DNA of 9,778 bases. Source: Deltaproteobacteria bacterium (lineage in GTDB: Bacteria > Desulfobacterota > Desulfuromonadia > Geobacterales > Pseudopelobacteraceae). Position 1 is the first letter of the stretch, and each line of letters begins with the position of its first letter. The stretch covers positions 1 through 9,778 of the forward strand of contig JACRCG010000279.1 of the NCBI GenBank assembly GCA_016219145.1, read 5' to 3'. The position numbers were made by a program, and so were the translations under genes. The notes beneath the pieces are model-generated. The model did not search any database, was not told the origin of the DNA, and saw nothing but the letters and a program-made list of their open reading frames with translations. Shown piece by piece: positions 5,720-9,778 of this stretch.

Positions 5720-8526
5720 GCGAGCGCCCTACCCTTTTTCTGGTAGACGGTTCCTCCTACATCTACCGCGCCTATTACGCCATCCGTCATCTCTCATCTC
5801 CCAGCGGACATCCCACCAACGCTATCTATGGTTTTATCCAGATGCTGCTCAAGCTGCTGAAAGATCATAATCCGCAACATGTGGCGGTGGTCTTCGATGC
5901 CGGGCGAACCACATTCCGCACTGAAATGTATTCTGACTACAAAGCCAACCGGGCTGCCATGCCGGATGATCTGCGGATGCAGATGGAACCGATCAGGGAA
6001 GTTGTGCGGGCATTCAATATACCAGCTCTGGAACTGCCGGGATTCGAGGCCGATGATATTATCGGCGCCCTGGCAGGACGTTTTGCGGAACAGGGTGGAA
6101 AAGTGGTCGTTGTAACCGGTGACAAGGATCTGATGCAGATTGTGACTGAGCGCGTCACCCTGCTGGACACCATGAAAGGCAAGGAATCGGGCATTTCCGA
6201 TGTGATCGAGCGCTTTGGTGTCGGACCGGAACTGGTGACAGATATTCTGGGACTGGCGGGAGATTCATCAGACAACATCCCCGGTGTGCCCGGCATCGGT
6301 GAGAAGACCGCCGCCAAACTGATTCAGGAGTTCGGTTCGCTTGATCAGCTTCTGGCGCGTGCCGACGAGGTTAAGGGGAAAAACGGCGAAAAGCTGCGGG
6401 AGTTCCGTGAACAGGCACTGCTCTCGCGTCGTCTGGCCACAATAGAGTGCAACGTCCCGCTGGCAGTTGATCTGGAAACGCTGGTAGCACAGGAGCCGGA
6501 TCAGGAAACTCTGAACGCGTTCTTCAAGAAGTTCGGCTTCACCTCTCTGATAAAGGAGATGACCGGCAAGGCGACCCTTTCAACTGAAAGTTACCATACT
6601 GTCACGACAGCGCCGGAGCTTGATAATCTCGCAACCGCACTGGAACAGGCCGGCGAGTTTGCCTTTGATCTGGAGACAACCAGCCTGGATCCGCGTTTGG
6701 CGGAGATAGTAGGCTTGTCATTCTCTTTTCGGGATCACGAGTCCTGTTACATACCGGTGGGTCATGTTATTAAACCCCATCCCCACCCTAACCCTCCCCT
6801 TGAAGGGGAGGGAACGCTTTTTGCTTCTTTCCAGAAAGAAGAAGGGCCTCTGTTTGTCATTAATCCCCTCCCCCTTCAAGGGGGAGGTCGGGAGGGGGAT
6901 GGGGTTAAACTCGCCCCCGGCCAACTTCCACGCACCTTGGTAATGGAGCGCTTGCGACCTCTTTTTGAGAATCAGTCTCTTCGCAAGATCGGCCAGAACA
7001 TCAAGTTCGACATGCAGGTACTGGCCAATAACGGTGTCTGCCTGGCCGGCGTCTGGTTCGACACCATGCTGGCCTCCTATGTACTCAATCCGTCACGGCA
7101 GGGACACGGACTGGATGCACTGTCTCAGGAGCATCTGGGTCACCGAATGATAAGTTACAGCGACGTGACCGGCAGCGGCAAAACCCAGAAGAACTTTTCC
7201 GAAGTTGATATTGAATCTGCGTCGCGTTATGCCTGTGAAGACGCCGATGCCACCTGGCTCTTGCGGCGGAAGTTCGAACCGCTGCTGCCCGCCAGCCAGC
7301 TTGAGAACCTGTTTCACACCGTTGAGATGCCGCTGGTTTCAATACTGGCCGCCATGGAAAATCACGGCGTACTGCTCGATTCGCAGCTTCTGGCAGGCCT
7401 CTCGGCAGATTTTGCCGGCCGCATGTCCAGCATTGAAGAGCAGGTCTTCAGGTTAGCCGGACAGCGCTTCAACCTCAACTCACCCAAACAGATGGGCGAG
7501 ATACTCTTTGAAAAGATGGGGCTGCAAACTGGCAAAAAGACCAAGGGGAAAACCTCCTGGTCAACCGATAACGAAGTCCTGACCGCACTGGCGGAAGAGC
7601 ATGAGATCGTCAGATTGATCCTGGACTACCGTGGCGTTGCCAAGCTCAAGTCAACCTATAGCGACGCCCTGCCCCGCCTGGTCAATCCCCGAACCGGCCG
7701 GCTGCACACCTCCTACAACCAGACCGTCACCAACACCGGCCGCCTGTCATCGTCCGATCCCAACCTGCAGAACATCCCGATCCGCAGTGATGAAGGGCGC
7801 ATGATCCGCCACGCCTTCATTGCGCCACCCAGCCATGTCATCCTGTCGGCCGACTATTCCCAGATCGAACTGCGCGTGCTGGCGCATCTGTCCGGCGACA
7901 AGGTTTTCTGCCACGCCTTCGCCAATGACGAGGATATTCATACCCGCACCGCCGCCGAGGTCTTCGGACTGTTTCCGGAGATGGTTACCCCTGAAATGCG
8001 CCGCCAGGCCAAGACCATCAACTTCGGCATCATCTACGGCCAGGGGGCCTTCTCTCTGGCAAAGCAGTTAGGGATTGCCCGCAAGACCGCTGACGAGTTC
8101 ATATCAGCCTACCGTGACCGCCACAGCGGCGCCATGGCCTATCTGGACTCCTGCGTCCGCCAGGCCGAGCAATCCGGATTTGTCACCACGATCCTGGGAA
8201 GACGTCTGCCGATCCCGGACATTCACAGTTCAAACGGAAACATACTGGCCTTCGCCCATCGCAACGCTATTAATTACCCGATCCAGGGTTCGGCCGCCGA
8301 CATCATCAAGGCCGCCATGATCCGGGTTGACGCCCGTATCAGGATAGAGCAGCTTAAAAGCCGACTGATCATGCAGGTGCATGACGAACTGGTTTTTGAG
8401 GTTCCGGAGGAGGAATTATTGAAGATGGAACAGGTGGTGGAAGAAGAGATGGAGCGGGCGGTGGAAACCAGGGTTCCGCTAAAAGTCGATATAAGCTACG
8501 GGGCCAACTGGAGCGAGGCGCATTGA
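5716..8526 (+). CDS. polA: DNA polymerase I with a 45-residue in-frame insertion
   Basis: The 936-residue enzyme fills gaps, replaces Okazaki primers and repairs DNA. The 5' nuclease domain (about 1-290) has LFLVDGSSYIYRAYYAI, GFEADDIIGAL, VVVTGDKDLMQIV and GVPGIGEKTAAKLI. The 3'-5' exonuclease domain has motif I FDLET (Asp318, Glu320), motif II GQNIKFD (Asn428, Asp432) and motif III YACEDAD (Tyr505, Asp509), so proofreading residues are intact. The polymerase domain has motif A SADYSQIELR (Asp713), motif B RRQAKTINFGIIYG (Lys766, Phe770, Tyr774) and motif C MQVHDELVFEV (Asp890, Glu891). Residues 354-398 are an insertion encoded by the palindromic repeat. Compared with E. coli (D355, D424, D501, D705, K758, D882), all spacings agree except D355-D424, which is longer by exactly 45. 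The ATG overlaps the stop of the small upstream gene. Expected length without the insert is 891. Frame is open throughout. Confidence 0.98.
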   Translation: MSERPTLFLVDGSSYIYRAYYAIRHLSSPSGHPTNAIYGFIQMLLKLLKDHNPQHVAVVFDAGRTTFRTEMYSDYKANRAAMPDDLRMQMEPIREVVRAFNIPALELPGFEADDIIGALAGRFAEQGGKVVVVTGDKDLMQIVTERVTLLDTMKGKESGISDVIERFGVGPELVTDILGLAGDSSDNIPGVPGIGEKTAAKLIQEFGSLDQLLARADEVKGKNGEKLREFREQALLSRRLATIECNVPLAVDLETLVAQEPDQETLNAFFKKFGFTSLIKEMTGKATLSTESYHTVTTAPELDNLATALEQAGEFAFDLETTSLDPRLAEIVGLSFSFRDHESCYIPVGHVIKPHPHPNPPLEGEGTLFASFQKEEGPLFVINPLPLQGGGREGDGVKLAPGQLPRTLVMERLRPLFENQSLRKIGQNIKFDMQVLANNGVCLAGVWFDTMLASYVLNPSRQGHGLDALSQEHLGHRMISYSDVTGSGKTQKNFSEVDIESASRYACEDADATWLLRRKFEPLLPASQLENLFHTVEMPLVSILAAMENHGVLLDSQLLAGLSADFAGRMSSIEEQVFRLAGQRFNLNSPKQMGEILFEKMGLQTGKKTKGKTSWSTDNEVLTALAEEHEIVRLILDYRGVAKLKSTYSDALPRLVNPRTGRLHTSYNQTVTNTGRLSSSDPNLQNIPIRSDEGRMIRHAFIAPPSHVILSADYSQIELRVLAHLSGDKVFCHAFANDEDIHTRTAAEVFGLFPEMVTPEMRRQAKTINFGIIYGQGAFSLAKQLGIARKTADEFISAYRDRHSGAMAYLDSCVRQAEQSGFVTTILGRRLPIPDIHSSNGNILAFAHRNAINYPIQGSAADIIKAAMIRVDARIRIEQLKSRLIMQVHDELVFEVPEEELLKMEQVVEEEMERAVETRVPLKVDISYGANWSEAH
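6770..6910 (+). repeat. In-frame palindromic repeat element inside polA
   Basis: Two inverted arms of about 40 bp bound a 140-bp unit. The outer ends are AACCCCATCCCC (6773-6784) and its perfect complement GGGGATGGGGTT (6895-6906). Each arm holds its own palindrome: CCCTCCCC-TTGAA-GGGGAGGG (6792-6812) and CCTCCCCC-TTCAA-GGGGGAGG (6867-6887). In the middle is a third hairpin, CTTCTTT-CCAG-AAAGAAG (6824-6841). TTAAAC occurs at both borders (6770-6775 and 6905-6910), 135 bp apart, as expected of a target duplication. There is no transposase; it is a non-autonomous, MITE- or REP-like element. The encoded loop is rich in Pro and Gly (8 of each in 45) and begins PHPHPNPPLEGEG, the sort of peptide that such C-rich repeats give when read through. 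The opposite strand is also open across it. Confidence 0.9.
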
Positions 8527-8602
8527 AAACAAGGGGCGATCAGGACGGACCTGCCGCTTGCTCAAACAGGCTATTATAAACCACAGGACATTCTCCTAGG
8601 TC

Positions 8603-8641
8603 CGACAGGCTATACCACCGCGACGATGGTATAGCCTGTCG
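8603..8641. terminator. Perfect 15-bp hairpin between convergent polA and gre-like genes
   Basis: CGACAGGCTATACCA (8603-8617) pairs perfectly with TGGTATAGCCTGTCG (8627-8641) across a 9-base loop. It covers the last codons and the stop codon (8610-8612) of the gre-like gene and lies 77 bases past the polA stop. There is no T-run on either side, so it is not a standard intrinsic terminator; it may act as a two-way 3'-end barrier or stabiliser. A further copy of ACAGGCTAT occurs at 8566-8574. Confidence 0.55.
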
Positions 8642-9092
8642 CGTCAGCAGCGTCACCGGCCCTAAGTTCGTCGCCGACCCGTTTGCCGAGCAGGCTCCCT
8701 CCCAGGGGTGAGACCGGCGTAATCAGCACAATCTCCCCGTCTTCACAGGAAATCTTCATTCCCCCCTCATTGGGGCCGAGAAACAGCCGCCGCTCGTTAC
8801 CCTCCTCATCCTCCAGCCACACCAGCGCGGTCAGACGTATCGGTGTACTGTCGTCGAATACCTGCAGCGTCAGCGCACGGTACGCTTCAAGGTTCTGCCG
8901 GATATCCCGGGCGCGGTTGGCCTGCCCCTGGGCAAGGTAGGATGCCTCCAGTGCGGTGGTATCGTACTTGTTGTCCGGTGCGCATTCCTCATGGGTAGCC
9001 GCTTCGTGGGCCGTACGTGCCGCAACGGTAAACAGGGCCAGATCGGCTTCCAGTCGGGCGATGATTGTCAGGAGCAGTTGCTGTTTGGTCAT
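8610..9092 (-). CDS. GreA/GreB-like transcription factor
   Basis: A 160-residue protein, almost the length of GreA (158). Residues 1-75 form a helical hairpin: the first helix ends near residue 36, the tip reads CAPDNKYDTTALEA, and the second helix follows. Gre factors carry acidic residues at this tip (Asp41 and Glu44 in E. coli GreA) that enter the RNA polymerase secondary channel and trigger cleavage of backtracked RNA; Asp40 and Asp44 sit at matching positions here. The C-terminal half is FKBP-like with SPLGGSLLGKRVGDEL (128-143), close to the GreA signature. It belongs to a divergent Gre-like subgroup, not to GreA itself, so whether it rescues, inhibits or does something else at RNA polymerase is open. 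No strong ribosome site precedes the ATG at 9092. It converges on polA, and its stop codon lies within a perfect hairpin. Confidence 0.85.
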   Translation of the reverse strand: MTKQQLLLTIIARLEADLALFTVAARTAHEAATHEECAPDNKYDTTALEASYLAQGQANRARDIRQNLEAYRALTLQVFDDSTPIRLTALVWLEDEEGNERRLFLGPNEGGMKISCEDGEIVLITPVSPLGGSLLGKRVGDELRAGDAADATGYTIVAVV

Positions 9093-9338
9093 GAAGTGGG
9101 AAGTCTCGCGGTAATATGATACGCCCGGCGTCCGGGCAGGAGAGGCACTCTAGTCGATTCCAGCAGGAGCGTCAAGAGGTGGAGGCGTACTCGCAGCAAA
9201 TGGCGGCGGCCGCCTGTATTAACAGGTATTCAGCTGGGTGTTCCCGGAATACGCAAGGATCTCATTTCGTACCCTTTTGGCAGAAAAATGAAGTATTGTA
9301 GCCGCTCTCAGTAAATACTTTCAAAATTGGAGACCACC
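9093..9338. promoter_or_regulatory. Divergent intergenic region between gre-like gene and yehS
   Basis: I see no gene here. It must hold promoters for both neighbours, but none is clear. It contains a GC-rich hairpin, GCCCGG-CGT-CCGGGC (9123-9137), which falls in the gre-like leader 31-45 bases before its start; a small palindrome CCTGT-ATTA-ACAGG (9213-9226); and GTATTC / GAATAC (9226-9231 and 9247-9252), an inverted repeat with 15 bp between. The last two could be protein sites. Confidence 0.35.
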
Positions 9339-9778
9339 ATGGCCAATAATGAGTTGTTACGCAGCATCCGGGACGTTCTTGATCTGGATGCCGCCGGCAT
9401 GATCCGGATATTCAAGGATGCGGGTCGTGAAGTCGGGGATTCAGCTATAGCCGCCTTTCTTAAGAGTGAGGACGAGGACGGCTATATCCCGTGCAGCAAC
9501 CCGATTATGGGATTTTTTCTCGACGGCCTGATCGTCCATAACAGAGGAAAGCAGGAAGGGAGCCCGTTGCCGGCAGAAAAACCGCTGACGGAACTGGGCA
9601 ACAATGCCGTTCTGAAGAAACTGCGGATCGCCCTGGACCTTAAAGAGGACGATCTGATGGCTGTCTTCAAGCATGCAGGGATTGTCATAACGAAACACGA
9701 GCTGACCGCATTGTTCAGAAAACCGGGGCACAAGCATTACAAGGAGTGCACCGGTCAGCTACTCTGCGGTTTTATCAA
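9339..9778 (+). CDS. yehS: YehS/DUF1456 family protein, cut by the window edge
   Basis: The first 146 residues are present and the frame is open at the right edge. It opens MANNELLRSIRDVLDLDAAGMIRIFKDAG and later repeats the same pattern as NNAVLKKLRIALDLKEDDLMAVFKHAG: two tandem units of about 65 residues, the hallmark of DUF1456 (E. coli YehS, 156 residues). Each unit ends in a FFLDGLI or LLCGFI helix, with KPGHKHYKECTGQ shortly before the edge matching the YehS C-terminus, so only about 10 residues should be missing. The function of the family is not established. The ATG at 9339 has GGAG 8 bases upstream. It is probably cytoplasmic, with no signal peptide or membrane segment. Confidence 0.88.
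   Translation, partial: MANNELLRSIRDVLDLDAAGMIRIFKDAGREVGDSAIAAFLKSEDEDGYIPCSNPIMGFFLDGLIVHNRGKQEGSPLPAEKPLTELGNNAVLKKLRIALDLKEDDLMAVFKHAGIVITKHELTALFRKPGHKHYKECTGQLLCGFI

Noticed and set aside
6770..6910. CRISPR-like or tandem repeat reading of the C-rich arms
   Set aside because: There are only two arms, in inverted orientation, with one central segment; no repeat-spacer series.
6718..6924. Minus-strand open frame through the palindromic element
   Set aside because: It is open only because the element is a near-palindrome lacking stops on both strands; no start signals.

Overview
The window looks like a chromosomal segment of a Gram-negative, Geobacter-like bacterium (Desulfuromonadia/Geobacterales). 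This is inferred from the protein mix: a DUF3373-type outer-membrane barrel with coiled-coil head, a UspA protein in an operon with a small deacetylase and a Cys-rich mini-protein, an IclR regulator, and a Pol I whose catalytic spacing matches the E. coli enzyme apart from one insertion. I could not run a database search, so the taxon is a guess.

Layout. Positions 84-2523 (minus strand) hold a large outer-membrane beta-barrel gene followed by a small exported protein. Positions 2524-2935 are a long, AT-rich stretch with no convincing gene: the leader of the barrel gene plus a probable terminator of the next operon. Positions 2936-4401 (minus) are a compact three-gene operon: universal stress protein, exported polysaccharide deacetylase-like protein, 65-residue Cys-rich protein. 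A divergent control region (4402-4629) separates it from an IclR-family regulator (4630-5412), which ends in a strong intrinsic terminator. A new promoter then drives a two-gene unit: a 63-residue DUF4177-like protein overlapping polA by 4 bp. polA (5716-8526) converges on a GreA/GreB-like gene (8610-9092, minus), and a perfect 15-bp hairpin covers the end of the latter. At the right edge a YehS/DUF1456 gene starts and runs out of the window.

The standout is inside polA. A roughly 140-bp palindromic element of repeated C-rich and G-rich arms sits in frame in the 3'-5' exonuclease domain. It adds exactly 45 codons and is flanked by a 6-bp direct repeat. Removing 135 bp restores the E. coli spacing between exonuclease motifs I and II (69 residues), while every other catalytic spacing already matches. 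So a mobile, palindromic repeat appears to have been domesticated as a Pro/Gly-rich loop in an important replication and repair enzyme, without loss of frame or catalytic residues.

Secondary points of interest are the overlapping divergent -35 boxes with three helically phased copies of a 10-bp repeat upstream of iclR, the Cys-rich mini-protein, the Met-rich uncharged insert in the barrel protein, and the hairpin that buries the gre-like stop codon.
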